The translations under genes and the position numbers were made by a program. A DNA stretch of 64,000 nucleotides from Streptomyces resistomycificus (GTDB lineage Bacteria > Actinomycetota > Actinomycetes > Streptomycetales > Streptomycetaceae). The DNA lies in the NCBI RefSeq assembly GCF_001514265.1, contig NZ_KQ948988.1, forward strand, positions 689,395-753,394. The letters are read 5' to 3'. The notes below the pieces were generated by a model. The model was not told where the DNA came from, made no database searches, and saw only the letters and a program-made list of their open reading frames with translations. Below are positions 52,015 through 62,317 of the stretch, piece after piece (within the stretch, counting starts at the first letter, position 1; every line of letters begins with the position of its first letter).

Positions 52015-54159
52015 TCATGAGGCGCCCCCCAACACCCCGGCCGCCCGCGCCCACCGGTACTTGGCGCCGAGCACGGCCACCGGCTTCTCGGTCGTGTACG
52101 GGTACGCCACGACCCCGCGCTCGTACAGGTACTGGCAGGCCTCCTCGACCTCGACGTCGCCCGCGAGGGACGCCACCACCGGCTTCTCGATGCCGCGCTC
52201 CCGGAACTCGGCCACCACGCGCGCGGTGAGCTCCGCGAAGAGCATCGGGGGAGTGACGATGGTGTGCCAGTAGCCGAGGACGAGCGCGTGGATGCGCGGG
52301 TCCTCCAGCCCCAGCCGGATCGTCGCCTCGTACGTCGACGGCGGCTCACCCCCGGTGATGTCCACCGGGTTGCCCGCCGCCCCGAAGGGCGGGATGAACT
52401 TCCTGAACGCCTCGTCCAGGTCGGGCGGGATCTCCATCAGGGACAGCCCGTTGTCCGTGACCGCGTCCGAGAGCAGTACGCCACTGCCGCCGGCGCCCGT
52501 GATGATCACGATGTTGTCCCCCTGAGGGGTGGGAAGCACCGGCAACGCGCGCGCGTACTCCAGCATTTCGTTCAGGCCGGGCGCCCGGATGACACCGGCC
52601 TGCCGGAGGATGTCCTCGTACACCGCGTCGTCGCCCGCCAGCGCGCCGGTGTGCGACCCGGCGGCTTTGGCGCCGGCCGCGGTACGTCCGGCCTTCAGGA
52701 CGACGACCGGCTTCTTCGGTACGGTCGCCCGCGCCGCCTCGACGAAGGCGCGTCCGTCCTTGAGGTCCTCCAGGTGCATCGCGATGCACTCGGTGTGCGG
52801 GTCCTCGCCGAACCAGGTCAGCAGGTCGTCCTCGTCCAGGTCCGACTTGTTGCCGAGGCCGACGATCGCCGACACGCCCGTCTTCGTGGTCCGGGCGAAG
52901 CCGAGGATGGCCATCCCGATGCCGCCCGACTGCGAGGTCAGCGCCACCCCGCCCTTGACGTCGTACGGGGTGCAGAACGTGGCGCACAGGTCGTGCCAGG
53001 TCGAGTAGTAGCCGTAGATGTTCGGACCCAGCAGCCGCACGCCGTGCCGCTCCGCGATCGCCACGATCTCGTCCTGGAGCTCGTGTTCGCCGGTCTCCGC
53101 GAAGCCGGACGGGATCAGCACGGCGTTCGGGATCTTCTTGCGTCCCACCTCCTCCAGGGCCGAGGCCACGAACTTGGCGGGGATCGCGAAGACCGCCACA
53201 TCCACCTCACCGGGAACGTCGGTGACACTCTTGTACGCCTTGCGGCCGAGAATGTCATCGGCCTTGGGGTTCACCGGGTGGATCTCCCCGGTGAACCCGC
53301 CGTCGACGAGGTTGCGCATCACCGAGTTGCCGATCTTGCCCTGCTCGTTGGAGGCGCCGATCACGGCGACCGAGGCGGGCTGCATGAGGCGGCGCATGGA
53401 GGTGAGGATCTCCTCGCGCGTGTACCTTCGGCGCTCCTTGGGCGGCGCGTCGGACAGGATCACGCGGATGTCCGCCGCGACCGCGCCCTCCGGGGTGGCG
53501 ATCACCGGATTGAGGTCCACCTCGGCGATCTCCGGGAAGTCCGCGACCAGTTGGGACACCCGGCGGATCTGCTCGGCGAGGGCCCACCGGTCCACGGCCG
53601 GCGCGCCGCGCACCCCGCGAAGGATCTCCGCCGAGCGGATCGAGTCCAGCATGGACAGCGCCTCGTCGGCGTCCAGCGGGGCGAGCCGGAACGTGACGTC
53701 CTTGAGGACCTCGACCAGTACCCCGCCGAGTCCGAAGGCCACCACCTTCCCGAAGGTCGGGTCGGTCACCGCGCCGACGATGACCTCCTGCCCCTTGGGG
53801 AGCAGCTCCTGGATCTGCACGCCCTCGATACGGGCCCGCGCGTCGTACGAGCGCGCGTTGTCGACGATCTCGTGGAACGCGGCTCGTACGTCGGCCGAAC
53901 CCTCGACGCCGACGATCACCCCGCCGGCGTCGGTCTTGTGCAGGATGTCGGGCGAGACGATCTTCATCACCACGGGCCCGCCGAAGCGCGCCGCGTACGC
54001 GACCGCCTCGTCGACGTCCTTCGCCAGTTCCTCGCCCGGTACGGCGATCCCGTACGCGTCGGCGATCACCTTGCCCTCGGGTGCGGTCAGCGCCGCCCGG
54101 CCCTCGGCCCGCACGGAGTCGAGGAGGGCACGCACCCTCAGGTGGCGGTCTTCGGCCAT
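52015..54159 (-). CDS. ADP-forming acyl-CoA synthetase (acetate-CoA ligase type), fused subunits
   Basis: 714 residues in the order ATP-grasp domain (1-235: FGGPVVMKIVSPDILHKTDA, GAVTDPTFGKVVAFGLGGVL, IAEVDLNPVI) then CoA-binding and ligase domains (255-714: VAVIGASNEQGKIGNSVMRN, GVALTSQSGGIGMAILGFAR, GSHTGALAGDD). The phospho-histidine is His503. This beta-alpha order is less common than alpha-beta. It makes an acyl-CoA with ATP to ADP + Pi. Situated after oxc and frc in one operon, it could charge oxalate or formate with CoA or recycle CoA thioesters. ATG 54159, or GTG 54162 which lies one base after the frc stop. Confidence 0.88.
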   Translation of the reverse strand: MAEDRHLRVRALLDSVRAEGRAALTAPEGKVIADAYGIAVPGEELAKDVDEAVAYAARFGGPVVMKIVSPDILHKTDAGGVIVGVEGSADVRAAFHEIVDNARSYDARARIEGVQIQELLPKGQEVIVGAVTDPTFGKVVAFGLGGVLVEVLKDVTFRLAPLDADEALSMLDSIRSAEILRGVRGAPAVDRWALAEQIRRVSQLVADFPEIAEVDLNPVIATPEGAVAADIRVILSDAPPKERRRYTREEILTSMRRLMQPASVAVIGASNEQGKIGNSVMRNLVDGGFTGEIHPVNPKADDILGRKAYKSVTDVPGEVDVAVFAIPAKFVASALEEVGRKKIPNAVLIPSGFAETGEHELQDEIVAIAERHGVRLLGPNIYGYYSTWHDLCATFCTPYDVKGGVALTSQSGGIGMAILGFARTTKTGVSAIVGLGNKSDLDEDDLLTWFGEDPHTECIAMHLEDLKDGRAFVEAARATVPKKPVVVLKAGRTAAGAKAAGSHTGALAGDDAVYEDILRQAGVIRAPGLNEMLEYARALPVLPTPQGDNIVIITGAGGSGVLLSDAVTDNGLSLMEIPPDLDEAFRKFIPPFGAAGNPVDITGGEPPSTYEATIRLGLEDPRIHALVLGYWHTIVTPPMLFAELTARVVAEFRERGIEKPVVASLAGDVEVEEACQYLYERGVVAYPYTTEKPVAVLGAKYRWARAAGVLGGAS

Positions 54160-54163
54160 CACG

Positions 54164-55405
54164 TCAGATCACTCCGTTCGACTTGAGCAGGCGCAGCTCC
54201 TCGTCGCCGAGACCGAGCTCGCCGACGTAGACCTCTTCGTTGTGCTCGCCCAGCAGGGGTGAACTGCTCACCTCGACGGGGGAGTCGGAGAGCTTCAGCG
54301 GGCTGCCCACGGTCACGAACTCGCCCCGCTCGGGGTGCGGCACGGTGACGACCATCTCGTTGGCGACCAGCGACCGGTCCTCGATGATCTCCTTGGTGGA
54401 CAGGATCGGTCCGCACGGGATGTTGTGCGCGTTGAGCCTCTCCAGCACCTCCCACTTGGGGAGGGTGGACGACCACTCCTCGATCAGCTGGAACATCTTG
54501 CCCAGCTTGGGCAGCCGTGCCTCCGGCGTGGCCCACTCGGGATCGGCCGCCAGCTCGGGGCGGCCGATGAGTTCGCTGAGCGGCTGCCAGCCGACGGGCT
54601 GCACGATGACGTACACGTAGTCGTTGGGGCCGCCCGGCGCGCACTTGACCGCCCAGCCGGGCTGGCCGCCGCCGGAGGCGTTCCCGGACCTGGGAACCTC
54701 GTCGCCGAAGTCGTCGTTGGGATATTCGGCGAGTGCGCCATGGGCCAGGCGCTGCTGGTCGCGCAGCTTCACCCGGCAGAGGTTGAGCACCGCGTGCTGC
54801 ATGGCCACGTTCACCCGCTGTCCGCGCCCGGTCTGTTCCCGCTGGAACAGCGCCGCGAGGATGCCCGCCACGGCGTGGACGCCCGTGCCCGAGTCCCCGA
54901 TCTGGGCCCCGGTCGCCAGTGGCGGCCCGTCCTCGAAGCCGGTGGTCGACATCGACCCGCCCATGGCCTGCGCGACGACCTCGTACGCCTTGAAGTTGGT
55001 GTACGGGCCGTCCCCGAACCCCTTGATGGAGGCGTAGACGATCCGCGGATTGATCTCCTGGATGCGGTCCCAGGTGAAGCCCATGCGGTCGACCGCGCCC
55101 GGTCCGAAGTTCTCGACCATGACGTCGGAGCGCCGGATCAGCTCGGTGAGGATCTCCTTGCCGCGCTCGGTCTTGGTGTTGAGGGTGATGCTCCGCTTGT
55201 TGCAGTTGAGCATCGTGAAGTAGAGGGAGTCGACGTCCGGGAGGTCGCGCAACTGCTTGCGCGTGATGTCACCGGAGGGGGCTTCCAGCTTGACGACGTC
55301 CGCGCCGAGCCAGGCGAGCAGCTGGGTCGCGGAGGGCCCGGACTGGACGTGGGTCATGTCCAGGACGCGGATGCCTTCGAGTGCCTTGGTGGACGTACCG
55401 GTCAT
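54164..55405 (-). CDS. frc: Formyl-CoA:oxalate CoA-transferase
   Basis: A 413-residue class III CoA-transferase. It begins with [20 protein letters not shown] and the nucleotide-binding [20 protein letters not shown]. The catalytic aspartate is Asp171 in [16 protein letters not shown], the same position as in characterised Frc. It moves CoA from formyl-CoA to oxalate, giving oxalyl-CoA and formate. The MTGTSTK start at 55405 has GAGGTG ahead and lies ten bases after the oxc stop. Works directly with oxc; the pair forms the energy-yielding oxalate cycle. Confidence 0.93.
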   Translation of the reverse strand: MTGTSTKALEGIRVLDMTHVQSGPSATQLLAWLGADVVKLEAPSGDITRKQLRDLPDVDSLYFTMLNCNKRSITLNTKTERGKEILTELIRRSDVMVENFGPGAVDRMGFTWDRIQEINPRIVYASIKGFGDGPYTNFKAYEVVAQAMGGSMSTTGFEDGPPLATGAQIGDSGTGVHAVAGILAALFQREQTGRGQRVNVAMQHAVLNLCRVKLRDQQRLAHGALAEYPNDDFGDEVPRSGNASGGGQPGWAVKCAPGGPNDYVYVIVQPVGWQPLSELIGRPELAADPEWATPEARLPKLGKMFQLIEEWSSTLPKWEVLERLNAHNIPCGPILSTKEIIEDRSLVANEMVVTVPHPERGEFVTVGSPLKLSDSPVEVSSSPLLGEHNEEVYVGELGLGDEELRLLKSNGVI

Positions 55406-55415
55406 CGGGGGCACC

Positions 55416-57098
55416 TCACTTGTACATGGTCTGGTTCATGGTTCCGGGGGCGTACGCGTCCGGGTCGACCCAGACGTTGATCAGCGACGGCTTGCCGGAC
55501 TCGCGGGCGCGCCTGAGGGCGGGGCCGATGTCGGCGGGGTCACGGACCTCCTCGCCGTATCCGCCCAGCATCTGGGCGAACTTGTCGTAGTGGACGTCGC
55601 CGAGGGTGTTGCCGATGCGCTCGCGCTCCAGGCCGTACTTCTGGGCCTGGCCGTAACGGATCTGGTTCATGGAGGAGTTGTTGCCGACGATGCCGACGAA
55701 GGGGAGGTCGTAGCGCACGAGGGTCTCGAAGTCCCAGCCGGTGAGGGAGAACGCCCCGTCGCCGAAGAGGGCGACGACCTCCTTGTCGGGCCGCGCCTGC
55801 TTGGCGGCGAGCACGAAGGGGACACCGACGCCGAGTGTGCCCAGCGGACCGGGGTCCATCCAGTGCCCGGGTGACTTGGGCTGCACGACCTGGCCGGAGA
55901 AGGTGACGATGTCGCCCCCGTCGCCGATGTAGATGGAGTCCTCGGTGAGGAAGTCGTTGATCTCGCTGACCAGCCGGTAGGGGTGGATGGGCGAGGCGTC
56001 TGACCTGAGACTCGGCAGCCGCTTCTCCAGCGCGGTCTGCTCGGCGGCCCGCAGCTCGTCGAGCCACTCCTTGCGCTTGGACGCGCCCCCGTTGATACGC
56101 CCGGAGGCCGCCTCGGCCACCGACTTCAGCACCAGTCCGGCGTCGCCGACGATCCCGAGGTCGATGTCGCGGTTCTTGCCGACGGTCCGGTAGTCGAGGT
56201 CGATCTGCACGACGGTCGCGTCGGGGGAGAGCCGCTTGCCGTAGCCCATGCGGAAGTCGAAGGGCGTGCCGACGATCACGATGACGTCGGCGTGGGAGAA
56301 GGCGTACCGGCGCGACAGCTGGAAGTGGTGCGGGTCGCCCGGCGGCAGGGTGCCGCGGCCGGCGCCGTTCATGTACGCGGGGATGTTGAGGGTGCGTACG
56401 AGGTCGATGGCGGCCTCGGTGCCCCGGGTCGTCCACACCTGGCTGCCGAGCAGGATGGCCGGTTTCTCGGCGTGCACCAGCAGGTCGGCCAGCTTCTCGA
56501 CGGCTTCGGGGTCGCCGGCCGAGCGGGTGGACGCACGGTAGGCACCGGACTTCGGCACCCGTGCCCTGGACACCGGCACCTTGGCGTCGAGGACGTCACG
56601 CGGGATCTCCAGGAACGAGGGGCCCGGAGCGCCGTGGTAGCACTCACGGAACGCCATCGACACCATGTCCGCCGCGCGTGCCGTGTCGGGAACGGCCGCC
56701 GCGAACTTGGTGATCGGCGTCATCATGTCGACGTGCGGCAGGTCCTGCAGAGACCCCATCTTGTGCTGGGTGAGGGCCCCCTGACCGCCGATCAGCAGCA
56801 TCGGGGACTCCGCGCGGAAGGCGTTGGCGACACCGGTGACGGCGTCGGTCGTACCGGGCCCCGCGGTGACGACCGCGCAGCCGGGCTTGCCGGTGATCCG
56901 GGCGTAACCGTCGGCGGCGTGTGCGGCGACCTGCTCGTGCCGGACGTCGACGACTTCTATGCCCTCGTCGACGCAGCCGTCGTAGATGTCGATGATGTGG
57001 CCGCCGCACAGGGTGTAGATGCGGTCGACCCCCTCGGCCTTCAGCGCCTTGGCAACGAGATGACCACCGGAAATGACGTCCTGGGTGTCGTCGGGCAT
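55416..57098 (-). CDS. oxc: Oxalyl-CoA decarboxylase
   Basis: A 560-residue thiamine-diphosphate enzyme. The catalytic glutamate is Glu55 in [20 protein letters not shown]. The C-terminal ThDP motif is [20 protein letters not shown] followed by [16 protein letters not shown]. Also typical are [20 protein letters not shown] and the ending [10 protein letters not shown]. It decarboxylates oxalyl-CoA to formyl-CoA, which Frc reuses. Start ATG 57098 with AGGA seven bases ahead; the in-frame upstream extension to 57191 is rejected. First gene of the minus-strand oxalate operon. The IR at 57150-57173 in front is a likely operator. Confidence 0.95.
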   Translation of the reverse strand: MPDDTQDVISGGHLVAKALKAEGVDRIYTLCGGHIIDIYDGCVDEGIEVVDVRHEQVAAHAADGYARITGKPGCAVVTAGPGTTDAVTGVANAFRAESPMLLIGGQGALTQHKMGSLQDLPHVDMMTPITKFAAAVPDTARAADMVSMAFRECYHGAPGPSFLEIPRDVLDAKVPVSRARVPKSGAYRASTRSAGDPEAVEKLADLLVHAEKPAILLGSQVWTTRGTEAAIDLVRTLNIPAYMNGAGRGTLPPGDPHHFQLSRRYAFSHADVIVIVGTPFDFRMGYGKRLSPDATVVQIDLDYRTVGKNRDIDLGIVGDAGLVLKSVAEAASGRINGGASKRKEWLDELRAAEQTALEKRLPSLRSDASPIHPYRLVSEINDFLTEDSIYIGDGGDIVTFSGQVVQPKSPGHWMDPGPLGTLGVGVPFVLAAKQARPDKEVVALFGDGAFSLTGWDFETLVRYDLPFVGIVGNNSSMNQIRYGQAQKYGLERERIGNTLGDVHYDKFAQMLGGYGEEVRDPADIGPALRRARESGKPSLINVWVDPDAYAPGTMNQTMYK

Positions 57099-57149
57099 GG
57101 CGAAGTCCTGTCCCTTCGTAGGGGGTTGGAACGCTCTCGCGGTACATTG

Positions 57150-57173
57150 CATACAGTCGACGAATACTGTATG
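57150..57173. promoter_or_regulatory. Palindromic operator between oxc and sucC-like gene
   Basis: CATACAGT (57150-57157) and its exact complement ACTGTATG (57166-57173), separated by eight bases, in a rather AT-rich divergent control region. Such dyads are the usual sites of GntR/FCD dimers; the FCD regulator at 29676 is one candidate. Confidence 0.65.
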
Positions 57174-57242
57174 AAGCTTGTTATCCCGCATCCGGTGGGT
57201 GGTGTCCAGGGGGCGTGCGGCACTTTTAGGTCAGGAGCCGGA

Positions 57243-58373
57243 ATGGACCTGTACGAGCACCAGGCAAGGCAACTCTTCGAAGAACACGGCATCTTGGTGC
57301 CGAGGGCGGAGGTCACCGACTCGCCCAGGGAAGCACGCGAGATCGCCCGCAGGCTGGGCGGCCGCGTGGTGGTCAAAGCCCAGGTGAAGACCGGTGGCCG
57401 GGGCAAGGCGGGCGGCGTCAAGCTCGCCGCGGACCCGGCCGCCGCCGAACTGACTGCCCGCCAGATCCTGGGCATGGACATCAAGGGCCACACCGTCGGC
57501 AGGGTGCTGCTGGCCCAACCCGTCGACATCGAGAGCGAGTTCTACGTCTCCTATGTCCTGGACCGCGCGGCCGGCCGCTTCCTCGCGATCGCCTCGGCGG
57601 AGGGCGGGACGGAGATCGAGGAGGTCGCCGCGAGTCGTCCGGAAGCCGTCGCCCGTATCCACATCGACCCGGCCGAGGGCGTCACCTCGGCGAAGGCCGC
57701 CGAGATCGCCGAGGCCGCGGGCCTGCCGCCCCGGACCGTCGACGTCCTGGTGCGACTGTGGGAGGTGCTGGTCCGGGAGGACGCCGTCCTCGTGGAGGTC
57801 AACCCGCTCGTCCTCACCGGCCAGGGCCAGATCCTCGCCCTGGACGGCAAGGTCACCCTCGACGACAACGCCCGCTTCCGACAGGAACGCTGGGGCGCCG
57901 AGGGCGTGGCGCACGAGGACCCGCTGGAGGCGGCGGCCGCCGCGAAGGGCCTCAACTACGTCAAACTCGACGGCGAGGTCGGCATCATCGGCAACGGCGC
58001 CGGACTGGTCATGTCGACCCTCGACGTGGTCGCCGGCTGCGGGGCCCGCCCCGCCAACTTCCTCGACATCGGCGGCGGGGCGTCGGCCCAGATCATGGCC
58101 GACGGTCTGTCGGTCATCCTCTCCGACCCGGCCGTGAAGTCCGTCTTCGTCAACGTCTTCGGCGGGATCACCGCCTGCGACGCGGTGGCCGACGGCATCG
58201 TGCAGGCCCTGGAGACGGTGCGGTTGACCAAGCCGCTCGTCGTCCGCCTCGACGGCAACAACGCCGCCCGCGGCCGGGCCATCCTCGACGAGCACGCCCA
58301 TCCGCTCGTCCAGCAGGCCACCACCATGGACGGCGCCGCCCGCCGTGCCGCCCAACTCGCCACCACAGCCTGA
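57243..58373 (+). CDS. sucC: ADP-forming succinate-CoA ligase beta subunit (SucC-like)
   Basis: A 376-residue ATP-grasp subunit. [20 protein letters not shown] is the conserved start. [18 protein letters not shown] is the nucleotide-binding loop, [10 protein letters not shown] and [17 protein letters not shown] form the metal site, and [10 protein letters not shown] then [17 protein letters not shown] end it. With SucD it couples acyl-CoA cleavage to ATP synthesis. The ATG is placed after AGGAGCC. It is divergent from oxc and is likely a second copy besides the TCA-cycle pair. Substrate could be succinate, malate or another dicarboxylate; context suggests oxalate metabolism. Confidence 0.92.
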   Translation: MDLYEHQARQLFEEHGILVPRAEVTDSPREAREIARRLGGRVVVKAQVKTGGRGKAGGVKLAADPAAAELTARQILGMDIKGHTVGRVLLAQPVDIESEFYVSYVLDRAAGRFLAIASAEGGTEIEEVAASRPEAVARIHIDPAEGVTSAKAAEIAEAAGLPPRTVDVLVRLWEVLVREDAVLVEVNPLVLTGQGQILALDGKVTLDDNARFRQERWGAEGVAHEDPLEAAAAAKGLNYVKLDGEVGIIGNGAGLVMSTLDVVAGCGARPANFLDIGGGASAQIMADGLSVILSDPAVKSVFVNVFGGITACDAVADGIVQALETVRLTKPLVVRLDGNNAARGRAILDEHAHPLVQQATTMDGAARRAAQLATTA

Positions 58374-58384
58374 GGAGACGGGAC

Positions 58385-59263
58385 ATGGCGATCTACCTCA
58401 CCAAGGAAAGCAAGGTCCTCGTCCAGGGCATGACCGGCGGCGAGGGCATGAAGCACACCCGCCGCATGCTCGCGGCCGGCACCGACGTCGTCGGCGGCGT
58501 CAACCCGCGCAAGGCGGGCCGCACCGTGGACTTCGACGACCGTGCCGTGCCCGTCTTCGGGACCGTCGCCGACGGCATACGGGCGACCGGAGCCGACGTC
58601 ACCGTCGTCTTCGTGCCCCCGCCGTTCGCCAAGGCGGCCGTCGTCGAGGCCGCCGACGCGGGCATCGGCCTCGCCGTCGTCATCACCGAGGGCATCCCGG
58701 TGCACGACTCCGTCGCCTTCACCACCTACGCGAAGGAGAGGGGCACCCGGGTCATCGGCCCGAACTGCCCCGGCCTGATCACCCCCGGCCAGTCCGACGC
58801 GGGCATCATCCCCGCCGACATCGCCAAACCCGGCCGCATCGGATTGGTGTCCAAGTCGGGCACGCTGACCTACCAACTCATGTACGAACTCCGCGACATC
58901 GGGTTCTCCACCTGCGTCGGCATCGGCGGCGACCCCGTCGTCGGCACCACCCACATCGACTGTCTCGCCGCCTTCCAGGACGACCCCGACACCGAGATCA
59001 TCGTCCTGATCGGGGAGATCGGCGGCGACGCGGAGGAACGCGCGGCCGCCTACGTCCGCGAGCACGTCACCAAGCCCGTCGTCGGCTACATCGCGGGCTT
59101 CACCGCGCCCGAGGGCAAGACCATGGGGCACGCGGGCGCGATCGTGTCCGGTTCGACCGGCACCGCGGCGGCGAAGAAGGCGGCACTGGAGGCGGCCGGC
59201 GTCAAGGTCGGCGGCACGCCCACCGAGACCGCCCGCCTGGTGCTGGCCCGGCTGGAGGCGTGA
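58385..59263 (+). CDS. sucD: Succinate-CoA ligase alpha subunit (SucD-like)
   Basis: A 292-residue CoA-binding subunit. It begins [20 protein letters not shown] and has [39 protein letters not shown] and the phospho-histidine His249 in [19 protein letters not shown]. It forms the active heterodimer with the SucC-like protein whose gene ends 11 bp before. GGAGACGGGAC precedes the ATG at 58385. The mature complex works in the cytosol. Confidence 0.94.
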   Translation: MAIYLTKESKVLVQGMTGGEGMKHTRRMLAAGTDVVGGVNPRKAGRTVDFDDRAVPVFGTVADGIRATGADVTVVFVPPPFAKAAVVEAADAGIGLAVVITEGIPVHDSVAFTTYAKERGTRVIGPNCPGLITPGQSDAGIIPADIAKPGRIGLVSKSGTLTYQLMYELRDIGFSTCVGIGGDPVVGTTHIDCLAAFQDDPDTEIIVLIGEIGGDAEERAAAYVREHVTKPVVGYIAGFTAPEGKTMGHAGAIVSGSTGTAAAKKAALEAAGVKVGGTPTETARLVLARLEA

Positions 59264-59367
59264 CACCACACGCGAGGACACCCGTCAGGGCCGCGGCGCC
59301 TCGCCGACGCCCCTGGCAGCCATGCACCGACCCGCCCCCGACTGTGCACCGAGAGCGGAGCAACCCG

Positions 59368-60909
59368 ATGGCAACCACCCTCACCCTCAAATCAGGCACC
59401 TCCTGGACCGACGCCTGGCAGCGCTGCCTCGCCGTGGCCCCGGAGGCGTTCCGCGACGACCGGGTCCTCAACCTCTGGAACTCGGCCTGGCGGGCCGACG
59501 GCCGGGCACTGCCCGCCACCAGCCCCGTCGACGGCAGCCCGATCGCGGGCCCGCCCCGCCTGGACCGGGCCACCGCCCACCAGGCGGTACGCGCCTCGCT
59601 CGACCAGCACCGCGCCTGGCGGCACATCCCCCTCGACGAGCGCCGGGCCCGCGTCGCGGCCACCCTCGACGCCCTCACCGAACACCGCGAACTGCTCTCC
59701 CTGCTGCTCGTCTGGGAGATCGGCAAGCCCTGGCGGCTCGCACAGGCGGACGTCGACCGGGCCATCGACGGCGTGCGCTGGTACGTCGACGGCGCGGAAC
59801 CGATGCTCGCCGGCCGCGCCCCGCTGGACGGCCCGGTCTCGAACATCGCGAGCTGGAACTACCCGATGAGCGTGCTCGTTCACGCGGTGCTGGTACAGGC
59901 ACTGGCGGGCAACGCGGTCATCGCCAAGACCCCGACCGACGGCGGTGTCGCCTGTCTGACCCTGGCCTGTGCGCTCGCCGCCCGCGAGGGGGTCCCCGTC
60001 ACCCTGGTCAGCGGCAGCGGGGGCGAGCTGTCCGAGGCGCTGGTGCGGGCGCCCGAGATCGGCTGCGTCTCCTTCGTCGGCGGCCGCGACACCGGCGCCG
60101 CGGTGGCCACCGCCGTCGCCGACCTCGGCAAACGCCACGTACTCGAACAGGAGGGACTCAACACCTGGGGCATCTGGAACCACACGGACTGGGACGCGTT
60201 CACAGCGGTCGTGCCGAAACTCTTCGACTACGGCAAGCAGCGCTGCACGGCGTACCCGCGCTTCGTCGTCCAGCGCGAGCTGTTCGACGAGTTCCTGGCG
60301 GCGTACCTCCCGGCGGTCCGCACGCTGAGGGTCGGCCACCCGCTCGCGGTCGAGCATCCCGATGCCCCGTACCCGCAGCTGGACTTCGGCCCCGTCATCA
60401 ACGCGGCCAAGGCCAAGGAGCTGCGCGACCAGGTCGCCGAGGCCATGGGCCGCGGTGCCGTCCCGCTGCACCGCGGCAGGCCGGCCGACGCCCGCTTCCT
60501 GCCCGGCCAGGACACCTCGGCGTACGTCCAACCGGTCACGCTCCTCAACCCGCCGCCGTCCTCCCCGCTGCATCACGCGGAACCCTTCGGCCCGGTCGAC
60601 ACCATCGTCCTGGTCGACACGGAGGCGGAGCTGCTGGCCGCGATGAACGCGTCCAACGGCGCGCTGGTGGCCACCCTGTCCACGGACGACCGGGCGACCT
60701 TCGACCGACTCGCCCCGCAGATCCGGGCGTTCAAGGTCGGCCACGGCAAGCCCCGCTCCCGGGGCGACCGCGACGAGCTGTTCGGCGGGTTCGGCGCCTC
60801 CTGGCGGGGCGCCTTCGTCGGCGGCGAGCTGCTGGTGCGGGCCGTGACCCAGGGCCCGGTGGGGGAGCGGCTGCCCGGCAACTTCCCGGAGTACCAGCTC
60901 ATGCCGTGA
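59368..60909 (+). CDS. Aldehyde dehydrogenase family protein
   Basis: A 513-residue ALDH-superfamily enzyme. Conserved active-site parts are Asn164 (IASWNYPMSV), Glu260 in the unusual LEQEGLN (normally LELGGKN) and the nucleophile Cys293 in GKQRCTAYPR. HAEPFGPVDTIVLVDTEAEL and a C-terminal FGGFGASWRG are also present. It would oxidise an aldehyde with NAD(P)+, or, if acylating, form a CoA ester. It follows sucD by about 105 bp in the oxalate region, so glyoxylate/oxalyl-CoA chemistry is a possibility. Start ATG 59368 with CGGAG upstream. Confidence 0.85.
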   Translation: MATTLTLKSGTSWTDAWQRCLAVAPEAFRDDRVLNLWNSAWRADGRALPATSPVDGSPIAGPPRLDRATAHQAVRASLDQHRAWRHIPLDERRARVAATLDALTEHRELLSLLLVWEIGKPWRLAQADVDRAIDGVRWYVDGAEPMLAGRAPLDGPVSNIASWNYPMSVLVHAVLVQALAGNAVIAKTPTDGGVACLTLACALAAREGVPVTLVSGSGGELSEALVRAPEIGCVSFVGGRDTGAAVATAVADLGKRHVLEQEGLNTWGIWNHTDWDAFTAVVPKLFDYGKQRCTAYPRFVVQRELFDEFLAAYLPAVRTLRVGHPLAVEHPDAPYPQLDFGPVINAAKAKELRDQVAEAMGRGAVPLHRGRPADARFLPGQDTSAYVQPVTLLNPPPSSPLHHAEPFGPVDTIVLVDTEAELLAAMNASNGALVATLSTDDRATFDRLAPQIRAFKVGHGKPRSRGDRDELFGGFGASWRGAFVGGELLVRAVTQGPVGERLPGNFPEYQLMP

Positions 60910-60957
60910 CGCCCAAGGCCGGACGACGGCCGACAGCCGGGTGGCGTCCGCTCCCTG

Positions 60958-60981
60958 CGGGCGCCGGCCGGCCGGCGCCCG
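60958..60981. terminator. Bidirectional GC-rich terminator
   Basis: A fully self-complementary 24-bp sequence between the convergent aldehyde dehydrogenase and DUF2254 genes. Confidence 0.6.
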
Positions 60982-60988
60982 ACGGGTC

Positions 60989-62317
60989 TCAGCCGATGCC
61001 CTGACGGTCCGGCTGGAGGGCGAAGGCCCGGTCCGCGGCCACCGGGACGCCGGTCTCGACGGCCTGCGCGAGCAACGCCCGATGACGCAGCAGGGGTGCG
61101 CGCCGGTCCTCGGGGACGAGCAGCGCGAGGTCGTCGAGTCCGGCCAGCAGACGCCGGGTGACCTGCGGGTTTCCGACGGCGCAGTCCCGGATCTCGGTGA
61201 ACCCCAGGTCCACCAGGTCGGTCCAGCCCGGCACGGGCTGCACGAGCCGGACCGCGCCTTTGCGGTCCCGGTGCAGCGACGCGTGCAGCGGCCGCCGGGC
61301 GAGGGCCGCCAGGAACTGCACGATGCGGTCGAGGGCCTGCACGGCCGTCGTCGGATCGTTGATCGCGGAGGACAGCGCCCGGAGCGCGATGTCGGACAAC
61401 TGGCGCAGCCCGAACGCGAGGTCCTGGTGGAAGGTGCGTTCGACGCCGACGGAGACGGCGTAGCGCAGTGCGCGGCGCGGCGGCGCCTGGCCGCCGTGCA
61501 CGGCCAGGACGGGCGTTCCGGGCAGGACGAAGTCCCCGGTCCGCGGGATCAGCCGCAGTACGACGTCATGCTGCCGCGCCACACGCACCAGCCGGGCGAT
61601 GTTCACGTCGCGCAGCACGCCCGCCCGCCCCTCATGGGCGATCCACGCGGTCTCGGGCCCGAGCGCGCCCTCGTCGGCGGGGGGCCCGACCGGCATCAGC
61701 GCGGCCACCCTGAACGACTCCCCGACGATCCGGGCGATCACCTGGCTGATCCGCATCAGGCGCAGCGTCGTGTTCACGTACATCACGAACAGCACCAGAC
61801 TCAGCATGACCATGGCGAGCGTGAGCAGCGACTGGATCAGGGGTACCGAGGACACCCGGCGGGGGTCGGGTTCGCTGTCGTAGGCCGTCAGGACCAGCAG
61901 GGTCAGCAGGAAGGTGGAGAGGAAGACGGCGAAGGTCGCCTTGGTGATCCGGCTGCGTACGAAGATCCGTACCACCCGGGGGCTGAACTGGCCGCTCGCC
62001 ATCTGCACTGCGACCAACGAGATGCTGAAGACCACGCCGATGAAGGTCATCATCGCCGAGCTCACCGTGGTCACCACGGCCTTCGCGTCGTTGGCGACCT
62101 TCAGCAGGTCCTCGATCGTGTCGTACTCCTGCTCGTCCTGGAGCGCCCCGACGAGGGCGGTGTCGATCTCCGACGCCACCACCCACACGACGAACACGCT
62201 CACCATGGCGGCGGCGGGCGCGAACCAGAACGTGTCCCGCAGATGCTCCCTGAGCGGCGACAGCGCCCGCGGTCTGCGCCCCGTCGACGGGCTGTGCGTA
62301 ACCATCCAGTCGCTCAT
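60989..62317 (-). CDS. DUF2254 membrane protein
   Basis: A 442-residue integral membrane protein. Four helices lie in the N-terminal half (TFWFAPAAAMVSVFVVWVVA, VSSAMMTFIGVVFSISLVAV, ATFAVFLSTFLLTLLVLTAY, LIQSLLTLAMVMLSLVLFVM), with the conserved QMASGQFSPRVVRIFVRSR between. The soluble C-terminal half includes SVGVERTFHQDLAFGLRQLS and INDPTTAVQALDRI. The family has no proven function; a channel or stress role has been suggested for relatives. Start ATG 62317, without a clear ribosome site. It stands alone, convergent to the aldehyde dehydrogenase and 140 bp from tRNA-Leu. Confidence 0.87.
   Translation of the reverse strand: MSDWMVTHSPSTGRRPRALSPLREHLRDTFWFAPAAAMVSVFVVWVVASEIDTALVGALQDEQEYDTIEDLLKVANDAKAVVTTVSSAMMTFIGVVFSISLVAVQMASGQFSPRVVRIFVRSRITKATFAVFLSTFLLTLLVLTAYDSEPDPRRVSSVPLIQSLLTLAMVMLSLVLFVMYVNTTLRLMRISQVIARIVGESFRVAALMPVGPPADEGALGPETAWIAHEGRAGVLRDVNIARLVRVARQHDVVLRLIPRTGDFVLPGTPVLAVHGGQAPPRRALRYAVSVGVERTFHQDLAFGLRQLSDIALRALSSAINDPTTAVQALDRIVQFLAALARRPLHASLHRDRKGAVRLVQPVPGWTDLVDLGFTEIRDCAVGNPQVTRRLLAGLDDLALLVPEDRRAPLLRHRALLAQAVETGVPVAADRAFALQPDRQGIG

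Noticed and set aside
52264..54262. Plus-strand frames of 640 and 414 aa antisense to the acyl-CoA synthetase
   Set aside because: The minus-strand protein has full ATP-grasp and His-loop motifs; these are mirrors.
57099..57191. N-terminal extension of oxc
   Set aside because: It would place the operator palindrome in coding sequence, has no ribosome site, and family members start near MPDDTQD.
56292..57242. Upstream extension of the sucC frame
   Set aside because: It would run antisense through oxc; the conserved SucC start [10 protein letters not shown] begins at 57243.
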